Of a stretch of DNA of 64,000 bases, positions 33,149 through 41,321 are shown in pieces. The translations under genes were made by a program, and so were the position numbers. The notes below the pieces were generated by a model. The model was given only the letters and a program-made list of their open reading frames with translations. It was not told the origin of the DNA and ran no database searches. The number at the start of each line of letters is the position of its first letter. The first letter of the stretch is position 1. The stretch is taken from NCBI GenBank assembly GCA_002898295.1, contig BEHX01000001.1:201473-265472 (forward strand), given 5' to 3'. The stretch comes from a bacterium HR21. GTDB lineage: Bacteria; Bacteroidota; Ignavibacteria; Kapaibacteriales; HRBIN21.

Positions 33149-34216
33149 CTACTGCTGCGCTGTGCTCCCGAGATCTACCAGCAGTGAAAAGCGCATCGTG
33201 CCTGCCAGCGGGTGATTTTCCTCGATGGTGTTGATGTAGTTGAAGTCCAGCGTGAACATATCGTAGCGCACGCCAGCGCCGAAGGTGATGAAACGCCGAT
33301 TTCCCAGGCGAGACGGCTCGGTGAAGTACCCAAGCCGCAGGGCAACTGTCTGCTGGTACCAGTACTCCATGCCCATTGCTAGCTCAACGCCTGGATTGCG
33401 CCAGGCGGTGACCAGAGAGGTCGGCAGGGCGTCAGAGCCAAGACTATCGCGGCGGACCATCAGCTTGGCGATGTCGATGGCGAACTTCAAGTCGTTGAAC
33501 TCATCCCGGATCGCCTGGATGCCAATTCCCAAGCGCAGATTGGTCGGTAAGGGATCGGCTTCATTCCGGTACGTCATCTTCGGACCGACGTTCTGCAGAT
33601 TGACCCCGAGCGAGAGCCGTTTGCCTAGGTCGAGCCCACCGACTGTCAACCGCGAAGGCTTCCAGAGCACTCCCAGATCGAAGCTCCCGCTGGTCCCCAC
33701 ACCCGCAACAGATTCTCCCGCTGCTGCTGGGGCAAGATTCGAGCGGATAAAGCGGAGCTGAATCCCTGCCCCCAGATCATCAGCGATCAGCGTGCCGTAG
33801 GAGACTCCAAGCGTGAACTCGTTCGAGCGGAAGGTCCCCAGGACATTCCCCAGATTGTCCGTCCGCACGAATTCGCCCAGGTTCATCAGGATGAAGTTGA
33901 CGGCAACCGTTCCATCCAGCTGCGGGAAGTACTGCCCGGCGGTGATGTAGCTGTAGAAGAGATCCGCGTTGAATTGCGGCAACCAGCGGGAAAAGCTCAA
34001 GGCAATCTGCCGGTTGCTCAGGAAGCCCAGACCGCCCGGATTCCAGTAGATTGCATTGATGTTGTCGGCAATGGCAGTCCCGGCCTCTCCCATCCCGCTG
34101 GAGCGAGCATCGGGAGAGATCAGCAGGAATGGAACAGCTGCTGCCCCTGCTTGCGCCCAGACCGGAGGAATACTCACGCTTGCGAAGAGGAGGGCTGCAA
34201 CCAGTGTGCGTGCCAT
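33149..34216 (-). CDS. porV: Type IX secretion outer-membrane protein PorV
   Basis: 355 residues. Signal peptide (LVAALLFASVSIPPVWAQ) then the PorV/LptO barrel signature: FLLISPDARSSGMGEAGTA and the INAIYWNPGGLGFL motif, with regular transmembrane strands to the end. PorV is the shuttle that takes cargo from the translocon SprA to the attachment complex with PorU. It lies 24 bases after porU, almost surely in one operon. Confidence 0.92.
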   Translation of the reverse strand: MARTLVAALLFASVSIPPVWAQAGAAAVPFLLISPDARSSGMGEAGTAIADNINAIYWNPGGLGFLSNRQIALSFSRWLPQFNADLFYSYITAGQYFPQLDGTVAVNFILMNLGEFVRTDNLGNVLGTFRSNEFTLGVSYGTLIADDLGAGIQLRFIRSNLAPAAAGESVAGVGTSGSFDLGVLWKPSRLTVGGLDLGKRLSLGVNLQNVGPKMTYRNEADPLPTNLRLGIGIQAIRDEFNDLKFAIDIAKLMVRRDSLGSDALPTSLVTAWRNPGVELAMGMEYWYQQTVALRLGYFTEPSRLGNRRFITFGAGVRYDMFTLDFNYINTIEENHPLAGTMRFSLLVDLGSTAQQ

Positions 34217-34240
34217 CGGATGGCTCGGCTGTGTGTGGAA

Positions 34241-37200
34241 CTATCGCACAATGACGAACGGCTGTGAGACGCTTGTACCCTCGGAGGTCAGAAGGCGGAG
34301 GGTATAGACGTACGTTCCCGGGGCTACGGGTATGCCGGCATCGCTGGTCCCGTCCCAGAGGAGCTCACCTGCACGGGTCGGCACGAGTGTCACCGTTCGG
34401 CGCACCAGGATGCTGCCGAGGAGGTCAGCTATTGTTAACTCCGCCGGTGTGGGCTGGACCCCGTTGAAGAGGAAGCGGAACCGCACGGGGAAAGATGAGA
34501 CCGGGTGCGGAATGACCCGTGGCTCCTCCAGGCGGAGCTCTGCTGCAATCCGGAAGACGGTTTCCGCAGTCGAGGGATTCCCATAGACATCCCAGGCACG
34601 CAGGCGCACGCGGTGGACTCCCGGCGCCAGCCCAACGAGCGGTTTCCGGACACCCACGACACCGGGACGCTCGGGCAGTGGCTGCACAAGCTCGGTCAGA
34701 TCCAGTGCCGTGGGGTCATCATCAATCCAGGCTTCCACCCGGCGCCCCAATGCACCTGAGGTGTTGATGCCCGACTCATCCCAGAGTTCTGCCACCAACT
34801 CCGGAACCGAACGGACAAGGTCCCCCGGGCGGAAACCAGGATCGTCCAGGTAGAGCACGATGCGTGGTCCGAGTGTATCGGCAACGGTGGAGGGAAGAAG
34901 CCCGGCGAAGCGAATCCCATACTGGACCCCTGCTGCCGCCCGTCCGTCCTCAGAGAAGGCTACCAAGAACAACTGTCCAGCCGAGTCCGAGAAACTCAGC
35001 TCCCGCGGCAGGATAAACTCCGCTTCCCAGCGCCCGTTGCGGACCGCATAGACCCCTTGGTGGAGGACCGCCCCTTGCTTGAGAAAGCGGTGAATGGTCA
35101 CCATACCGGCATACTCTTCTGCCACCTTCACCTGCCGCGAGGCATCGGTCAGGACCAGGAACAGACGCCCGGAGAAATCGTCCCAGAGCTCTCCTCGGGG
35201 GGAGAGGATGCGTCCGGAGAGCCGAACCCGGGACCATGCCGCAAGCGCCGGCAGGGAATCCGCGAGAGCCACACCGTTGAGAGAGTCAACTTGCCCTTTC
35301 CCTTCCGGCAAAAGCAGGCGCAGTGCTGGGTCGCCCAGCAGAGCGTACTTTCGATCGTTGATAGGGCTGAATTGCTGTAGCTTCGTTGCCCAGAAGACCT
35401 CCCCGATGCGGGGCCAGGAGCTATCTGCCTGCCGCTGGAAGAGCAGCCGGAAGAACGCGCGCATGATCGCAGCGTTCGGCGTTGCGTAAACCAGGCGTGT
35501 CGCGGCGAAGACCCCGATAGCACCACCGATCCGACTCAGGAGCATTGCCTCTGCTCCGCTGGGGACTTGCGGATTGTCGAAGCGGGCAAAATCGCACGTT
35601 GCCGCTGTCAAGAAAAAGAGGCGATCGAGGTTCTGAAACAGCGGGATGGTGGTCTCCCGCTCCAGGATTTGCTCGTGTGCCCAGAGGCGCGGATTCCCGT
35701 GCCCGACCCAGTTGAGAACCAGTGTCCCAGCATTGACCGCTGCGACCAGATCTTGCGTCACCTCAGGCTTGCGCCGACCGCCTGGAACATTTTCCGCTGG
35801 GTATTCCGCCAGGTATATCTTGCGCTGAATCAGGAAAGCCGGAAGCTGGGCACTGAGCCCTTCGCTCTGGTCGGTGTGCAAGGTGTAGTCAGTTCCACTG
35901 CTGGTGGGACCGTCATCAGCAACGAGGGTCACCGTTGTGCGCCAGCTCCCGGCAGCAGAAGCAGTCTCGTAGTGCCGGAGCTTCTCCACCATCCAGCGAC
36001 CTTCCTCGTCGGAGCCAATAGGAATGCGCCCCAGAGCGATGTCCGGCAGAGCATCCTCACCCTGGAGCCATGTGTAGAAGTCGTCCGTAGTGTAGCTGTC
36101 AATGGCGTTGTAGTAGAGCGGGCTGCTCCCAGAGCGGGGGAGCTCCGACTGGTAGGTCGGGACATAGTTCGGCACCTTCGTGGAAATCCCTTTGTAGTCG
36201 TTGTGCCCATCACCCCAGAGCAGGACGAAACGGGGAGCAGGCGTCCAAGTCGCAAGGGCAAAGGCAAGGAAGTTCCGCAGCGCCGTTGGATCGGGCATGC
36301 CGGCAGCGAATTCGGTAAAGACCGCATCGGTTGGGACAACGAGGACCGATATCCCTGTCTGTTCCCGGTAGCGCCGGTACTCTTCTGCCGAGGAGAGAAG
36401 GTCGCGCGGGGTGAGCACGAGGAGCTCTGCTCCCGTCCGTCGCTCTCGAAGCCCGGCGACGACAGCGCGCTCAAGTGTTGGAGTCAGGAGCCGGGCACTG
36501 ATGAAGAAGCGGCGGGGTTCCCCCCGGCGGAGCTGCGCTCGGAGCACGAATGTCCCAGCAGATATTGCCAAGTTCGGAAGCAGCTGTGGACGCCGCTGGT
36601 CGGTTACCTCGAAGCCCCAGATTTCCCCACCGGAGAAGCCCGTGATGCTGATTTCCACAACTCCCTCCCAGTCCGGCTCGGTGAAGAAGTCGATGGCGTC
36701 ATTGATCGCCACGAAGCGGCGTGGGTAGTGGATTTCCACCCAGTCTACGTGCCCAAATCCGGTGCCACTAGCGGTGCTGTACAGGAAGCGGAGGACACTC
36801 CGGTTATCGCCGGCAATCCGAGCAGCGGGGAGGGAGACGGTGATCGGTGCAGTTGCAACGGCTTCCGTATAGCTGCCCGCAGCGCCGAGAGTCCCGCTCC
36901 AGAGAGGGTTCGCGTCCTCGAAGACCGAGAATTGCGCCGGAACGGTAGCTCGATTGACCACAACGAAGCGATAGAGAATCTGCCCGGAGCGCTCCAGGTC
37001 TGGAAGCGGCGTGGTATAGACGACGGGAGTCACCGGGTCGAGCAGGGGACCAAACCAGTCGCGCCCCGAGGGCAGAGCAAAGGGCTGATAGAGCTCCTCT
37101 TCCCAGAAGAGGCGAGCGGTGTAAGTAGCTGGACGCAGAACTGGGGAGTCACTCGGAGGAGGTACCGGCTCTGCCCGGGAGCCTGGACGCCCACCCCAGG

Positions 37201-38182
37201 TGAGGAGGTACACGGTCCGCTCCGTATACGGGTTGAGCCAGTGAACAAAGGTGCTATCCTGGTACCGGAAGCCGGAAGTCGGAGCCCCGTAGAAGAGGAT
37301 TTCCCGCAACTCTCCCGCCTCCGTTGTGCGGACAATGAGAGGCTGCTCGACGAGGTGCTCCTCAAGTGCCGTGGAGACTGCTTCGGGCAAGGGTTGACCA
37401 CCTATTCCCAAGAGTTTGAGCGTGGGGATCTCCTCTCGGGAAATCCTCACCCCAAGCTGGTGCAGCTGCTCTGCGGTAATGCGGTAGACACCTTCCTGCT
37501 GTACCACAACCCGGAGCCAGGTACCGGAAGAAAAGTCAGCCCATGAAGCGGGAGCAGTCTGGCGCTGCAGCAGCGGAGCCGCGGCGGCGTACCAGGCAGG
37601 AGCTGTCCCGTCATTGACAGAAATCGGGAATGGCTCTTGGAGAGCTTCCCACCGCAGCGGGGCACGAGCCCGTTCCGGCACAAAACGGAGGCGAATTTCG
37701 AGGAAGTGGAGCACCTCCGTGACCCTCTGCTCGGGCAGCGGGCGGAGGCAACGGATGCGAACGTATCCCAGGTGCCGTCCCCGAGCGATTCCAGCGTACG
37801 AGAACTCGACCCATCCCTCCGGCACTGCCCCCAGCGGTGGCGCTCCCCCGAAATGGGCAACGAGTTCCTCTACCGTTGGAGGGAGTCCAGGACGGCGCTG
37901 GGTGACTAACTGCACGACCTCAATCCCTGCGACAGCGTCAGGACCGGGAACAGTGACCGGGAATTCGAACACTGGCACGACCTGCTCTGCCTCTGAGCGC
38001 CCTCGTAGGCTCGTGCCGGCAATCGAGAGAAACTCCGGAAGCCCATGCACCGGAGCTTCAAAGACGGGGCGATAGAGGACATGGAGCACCGTCGGTGATG
38101 CTTCTCGAAGCTGGAGCCCAGGAGGCACACTGGCGCTGCTGGCGAGGACGCTACTGCAGAGCAGCACAGCAATTCGCCGCAT
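34241..38182 (-). CDS. porU: Type IX secretion C-terminal signal peptidase PorU
   Basis: 1313 residues, the normal size. A signal peptide (RRIAVLLCSSVLASSAS) is followed by a long N-terminal beta region and the C25 (gingipain-type) protease domain. The catalytic dyad can be placed at His828 (NWVGHGNP) and Cys863 (TAATCDF), 35 residues apart as expected. A C-terminal FlgD-like Ig domain ends in EPFVIVR-like strand SQPFVIVR. PorU removes the T9SS C-terminal signal and links cargo to lipid at the surface. ATG 38182 is preceded by AGGACACT; the frame runs further upstream through a tRNA, which is not coding. porV follows. Confidence 0.92.
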   Translation of the reverse strand: MRRIAVLLCSSVLASSASVPPGLQLREASPTVLHVLYRPVFEAPVHGLPEFLSIAGTSLRGRSEAEQVVPVFEFPVTVPGPDAVAGIEVVQLVTQRRPGLPPTVEELVAHFGGAPPLGAVPEGWVEFSYAGIARGRHLGYVRIRCLRPLPEQRVTEVLHFLEIRLRFVPERARAPLRWEALQEPFPISVNDGTAPAWYAAAAPLLQRQTAPASWADFSSGTWLRVVVQQEGVYRITAEQLHQLGVRISREEIPTLKLLGIGGQPLPEAVSTALEEHLVEQPLIVRTTEAGELREILFYGAPTSGFRYQDSTFVHWLNPYTERTVYLLTWGGRPGSRAEPVPPPSDSPVLRPATYTARLFWEEELYQPFALPSGRDWFGPLLDPVTPVVYTTPLPDLERSGQILYRFVVVNRATVPAQFSVFEDANPLWSGTLGAAGSYTEAVATAPITVSLPAARIAGDNRSVLRFLYSTASGTGFGHVDWVEIHYPRRFVAINDAIDFFTEPDWEGVVEISITGFSGGEIWGFEVTDQRRPQLLPNLAISAGTFVLRAQLRRGEPRRFFISARLLTPTLERAVVAGLRERRTGAELLVLTPRDLLSSAEEYRRYREQTGISVLVVPTDAVFTEFAAGMPDPTALRNFLAFALATWTPAPRFVLLWGDGHNDYKGISTKVPNYVPTYQSELPRSGSSPLYYNAIDSYTTDDFYTWLQGEDALPDIALGRIPIGSDEEGRWMVEKLRHYETASAAGSWRTTVTLVADDGPTSSGTDYTLHTDQSEGLSAQLPAFLIQRKIYLAEYPAENVPGGRRKPEVTQDLVAAVNAGTLVLNWVGHGNPRLWAHEQILERETTIPLFQNLDRLFFLTAATCDFARFDNPQVPSGAEAMLLSRIGGAIGVFAATRLVYATPNAAIMRAFFRLLFQRQADSSWPRIGEVFWATKLQQFSPINDRKYALLGDPALRLLLPEGKGQVDSLNGVALADSLPALAAWSRVRLSGRILSPRGELWDDFSGRLFLVLTDASRQVKVAEEYAGMVTIHRFLKQGAVLHQGVYAVRNGRWEAEFILPRELSFSDSAGQLFLVAFSEDGRAAAGVQYGIRFAGLLPSTVADTLGPRIVLYLDDPGFRPGDLVRSVPELVAELWDESGINTSGALGRRVEAWIDDDPTALDLTELVQPLPERPGVVGVRKPLVGLAPGVHRVRLRAWDVYGNPSTAETVFRIAAELRLEEPRVIPHPVSSFPVRFRFLFNGVQPTPAELTIADLLGSILVRRTVTLVPTRAGELLWDGTSDAGIPVAPGTYVYTLRLLTSEGTSVSQPFVIVR

Positions 38183-38292
38183 AGTGTCCTGCCTATTGGT
38201 TGGACAAAGAAGGAGCCCACACTCCCCGCTGCGTCCTCCCCGGAGGTCCAACAGACACAGTGCGGAAACGAGCGAGTCCGGTGCTGCGTGTA

Positions 38293-38335
38293 AAAAGAAA
38301 TGCCCTGCCATCAGGGGAAGGTGATGGCAAGGCAT
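38293..38335 (-). terminator. Rho-independent terminator after tRNA-Gly
   Basis: A 14-bp stem (38300-38313 with 38322-38335, one G-U pair) and an 8-base loop, followed on the minus strand by TTTCTTTTT. It lies about 35 bases after the tRNA and before porU, so it should end the tRNA transcript and separate it from porU. Confidence 0.85.
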
Positions 38336-38370
38336 GCAGCATAGAGAGGAAGTGGCGACTCGCGTCGCTG

Positions 38371-38443
<73 letters not shown>

Positions 38444-38493
38444 TTCCAAAGAGCCGCACGCGAAATTACAGCACTCCCGGCAAACGGTGCACT

Positions 38494-39219
38494 CTACCGC
38501 GGTCGCTGGAAGAGCACAGCGTACTGCTCTGCTTCCATGACAAACCGCTCAGCCAGGGCAGCGGAGAGTGGGTTTTCCCAAGGCATCCGCTCCGGGTGCC
38601 ACTGCACCGCCAGGAGGAATCCACGTCCCTCCGGCTGTGCCCATTCGAACGCCTCGACAACCCCATCGGGTGAGACCGCCGCTGCTACGAAGACAGGGGC
38701 CAGCTCGTCCACCGCTTGGTGGTGTGCACTGGCGACTTCACCGCTTTCTACCCGCGTGTATCGCCACAGGAGTGTGGCAGGGAGTACCTCCACAGGGTGC
38801 CACGCATCGCGCCCGTCGACCTTCCAGTGGACAAGCTCGGTTGGGCGCTGCGTGGGGAGATCCGCTATGAGTGTCCCGCCGAAGGCAACGTTGAGGAGCT
38901 GGGCACCCCGGCAGATTGCCAGTATCGGCATCCGCAGCTCCTCAGCGTATCGGACAAGGCGCAGCTCCAACTCGTCTCGGGGCTCGTCTGGGACATCCGT
39001 GCAGAGGGGTGCGTATTCTGGACGCCCGTAGCGCTGGGGAGCAATATCGGGACCTCCAGTCAAGACCAGCCCCGCACAGCTCTCCAGAGCAGCGATGGGA
39101 TCGGCTGAGACGGAGAGATCAACTGGCTCCACCTCGGGAAGCGCACGCTGGAGCCAGCGCCAGTAGTTTTCGTACTTGGGCGACCCGCTCGCTTTCGAGA
39201 AGGCAATCCGCAGCATCAT
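38494..39219 (-). CDS. Gamma-glutamyl-GABA hydrolase family protein (class I glutamine amidotransferase-like)
   Basis: 241 residues from ATG 39219 (GGGAG upstream; an adjacent ATG is also possible). Peptidase C26 features: LVLTGGPDIAPQRYG, the nucleophile Cys103 in AICRGAQLLNVAFGG, and the catalytic His in LAVQWHPERM. PuuD-like enzymes hydrolyse gamma-glutamyl-GABA in putrescine breakdown; other members act on gamma-glutamyl compounds. No polyamine gene is nearby, so the substrate is open. It overlaps no neighbour; the OmpA-family gene is 61 bases upstream. Confidence 0.88.
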   Translation of the reverse strand: MMLRIAFSKASGSPKYENYWRWLQRALPEVEPVDLSVSADPIAALESCAGLVLTGGPDIAPQRYGRPEYAPLCTDVPDEPRDELELRLVRYAEELRMPILAICRGAQLLNVAFGGTLIADLPTQRPTELVHWKVDGRDAWHPVEVLPATLLWRYTRVESGEVASAHHQAVDELAPVFVAAAVSPDGVVEAFEWAQPEGRGFLLAVQWHPERMPWENPLSAALAERFVMEAEQYAVLFQRPR

Positions 39220-39280
39220 TCCGGCTCCCTTGTGGAACAGGCACCTGTGGAGACGAGTTTCGGGGTGCACCTCATTTGCC

Positions 39281-41161
39281 CTAGGGCTCAAGCTCGATCC
39301 AGATGGAACGGTTCAGGAAGCGCCCTTCGGGGAAGCGCTCACTGAATTTCCACGATGCAGGCAGCGGCAGCGTCCGAACCAAAAGCCAGGGAGCAAGCTG
39401 ATGGAGGAACTGCGCCGTCTTCCGCGCTCGCTCCTCGGTCAGCTCAACGTTGCGCCGTTCCGTTCCTAGAGCATCGCTGCTCCCATAAATGACAACCCGG
39501 GCTTGCGCTGGCAGGAACTCCACCAGCTGACGGAGCCGCTCCCGAACCTCTGGGGAAAGCTCCGAGCTATTGTAGTCAAAGCGCAGAATTGCCCGGAAGC
39601 GGCGGACATCGAGCTCGACGGTGTCATGCGGATAGCGCTCAGGGAGTACCTCGAGGGTTGCTTCTGCTGCCACTCCACGGGCTGCGTTCATAGCCCGCAG
39701 CACCAGTGGGAAACTCCCCACCCCGTCTTCGGGAAGCCGGCACAGAAGGGGCACATGCATAAGCTCCCCAGCCCGGCAGGGGAACACAAAGAGGCTATCC
39801 CCACACGAAAGGCTTACCTCTACAGGCTCCTCCGCGGACATCCCCCGACACTCCAGCCGGAAGGTGAGCTGCCCGGAGAGCTCCCGAAACACTCGGCGCC
39901 GAACATACTCAATGCTCGGAGCGTTGTGCAGCACGATATCAACCCGGCGATTCTCTGCACGCCCCTCCGGATAGGCGGGATTTGAAGGAGAGCGGGGAAG
40001 GAGCGACGCCTGCACCGTAATGCGCTCTGCCGGAACCCCGAGAGCGAGGAGGGCACGGCGGACCGCCTCAGCACGTTGCTGGGCAAGGGCAATCCCGCCG
40101 GGCTCATCGCCTGAGGTAGCCCCTTCGAGCACGACGTGTGCTGCAGGATGGCGCTGGAGCAGCCCGCTGACATACGGCAGTACGTACCGATGTACCTCCA
40201 GCGGATCAAGCGCCATAAGCCTTTCGAGCTCGACAGGCGATTGCCCGTAGCGTGGTGGAATCTGCGCAGAGGCAGAATCGAAGAACACCGCCAGCACTAC
40301 CGGTGGGGTTGCAAGCAACTCATGCCCACTGCGCACCCGGGCGACGAGTTCTACCGGAAACAGTGCCAGCGCAGGCGCCTCCGGTGGCGGGGGAGGCGGG
40401 GGCGGTGACGGCGGAGGAGGCACCTCCGGTGGAGATGGCTCGAACGTGCGCCGCAATCCCATCTCTGCCCGCAGCGACCACAGACGCCAGGCAGCTCCCG
40501 GAAGGAGGCTCGTGAGGGTAGCGGTCACCCCGAAGCGCTGTGTCCACTCCCACGCTCCTCCCAAGCTCAGAGCGTGTCCAACCCCGACTGTCAGCGCAAG
40601 GTGGAGGGGCGTTGGTTTCTGGAAATCGCCTTCTGTCAGAAGACGGCTCCGTCGGCGTTGCCCATCACCGAGGGTGAAATAGACTGTGTCAGGTGAGAGA
40701 ATGACCTCCTCTTGCCGGAACCGAGCTGCCAGCGGGATTCCAATACCCATGCCCGCAAATGCCTGGAAACGCCGAGCGAAGGGGATAAGGAGCAGGGGCT
40801 GCAGCTCTGCCATGAGCCAGCTGCTCTGGAGGCGCGCCTCTGTTGTGACATCAATGACCGAGCCGCTCACAGTATCCCGAATCGGGAAGGTGTTCTGCGC
40901 TGTCAATGTGCCCCCACGCTCACTGAGCTGGAGCGCAAGCTCGAACCGGAGCGGGGAGAGTGAGAGATCTACCCCGACAGCAGCGCTCCATCCCGAGCCT
41001 ACCCCCGAGCGGAGAAGCCCGCAATCGAGAATCCCGCCAGCGTCGCGTAGCTGTGCCCGGTGCCACGTCTCCAGGAGAGCCCCGCGGAGGGAGAGCGCCA
41101 CCTGACCAAATGCTGCCACCCCCGCGGCAATGGCACCACAGAGTACCAGGCAGTGGCTCAT
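39281..41161 (-). CDS. OmpA-family protein with two C-terminal OmpA-like domains
   Basis: 626 residues from ATG 41161. Signal peptide (CLVLCGAIAAGVAAFGQ), an N-terminal beta-barrel-like region (about 30-255), and an extremely Pro-rich hinge (PPEVPPPPSPPPPPPPPE). The first OmpA-like domain (about 300-420) has HVVLEGATSGDEPGG ... AENRRVDIVL. The second (about 500-626) has ILRFDYNSSELSPEVRERL and VVIYGSSDALGTERRNVELTEERA. OmpA domains hold peptidoglycan, so this likely tethers outer membrane to wall. Having two is unusual; see findings. A TAACTTTG promoter box lies 28 bases upstream. Confidence 0.88.
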   Translation of the reverse strand: MSHCLVLCGAIAAGVAAFGQVALSLRGALLETWHRAQLRDAGGILDCGLLRSGVGSGWSAAVGVDLSLSPLRFELALQLSERGGTLTAQNTFPIRDTVSGSVIDVTTEARLQSSWLMAELQPLLLIPFARRFQAFAGMGIGIPLAARFRQEEVILSPDTVYFTLGDGQRRRSRLLTEGDFQKPTPLHLALTVGVGHALSLGGAWEWTQRFGVTATLTSLLPGAAWRLWSLRAEMGLRRTFEPSPPEVPPPPSPPPPPPPPEAPALALFPVELVARVRSGHELLATPPVVLAVFFDSASAQIPPRYGQSPVELERLMALDPLEVHRYVLPYVSGLLQRHPAAHVVLEGATSGDEPGGIALAQQRAEAVRRALLALGVPAERITVQASLLPRSPSNPAYPEGRAENRRVDIVLHNAPSIEYVRRRVFRELSGQLTFRLECRGMSAEEPVEVSLSCGDSLFVFPCRAGELMHVPLLCRLPEDGVGSFPLVLRAMNAARGVAAEATLEVLPERYPHDTVELDVRRFRAILRFDYNSSELSPEVRERLRQLVEFLPAQARVVIYGSSDALGTERRNVELTEERARKTAQFLHQLAPWLLVRTLPLPASWKFSERFPEGRFLNRSIWIELEP

Positions 41162-41188
41162 GATGGCAGTTGTCGACGTCGTGCCCGG

Positions 41189-41196
41189 CAAAGTTA
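41189..41196 (-). promoter_or_regulatory. Bacteroidota-type -7 box (TAACTTTG) for the OmpA-family gene
   Basis: Exact TAnnTTTG match 28 bases before ATG 41161, in the 160-base divergent gap 41162-41321. No equally good box was found for the plus-strand 2-oxoglutarate gene on the other side. Confidence 0.5.
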
Positions 41197-41321
41197 CTCA
41201 AACTTTCGGCGAGCTTCCTTCGGTCACGCTGAGCGCCCCGTTGGGCACTGTGGAAACTGGCACGGCACTGGACTATACCACTGCGGTGTGCGTCTTTGAG
41301 CCCGGTGGGAAATAGTGGACA

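Noticed and set aside
35567..37546. Long open frame on the plus strand opposite porU
   Set aside because: No domain, odd composition and no ribosome site; porU on the other strand has clear catalytic residues.
41162..41321. Short open frame or small RNA in the divergent gap
   Set aside because: The frame has no ribosome site and the gap has only a promoter box; nothing else can be supported.
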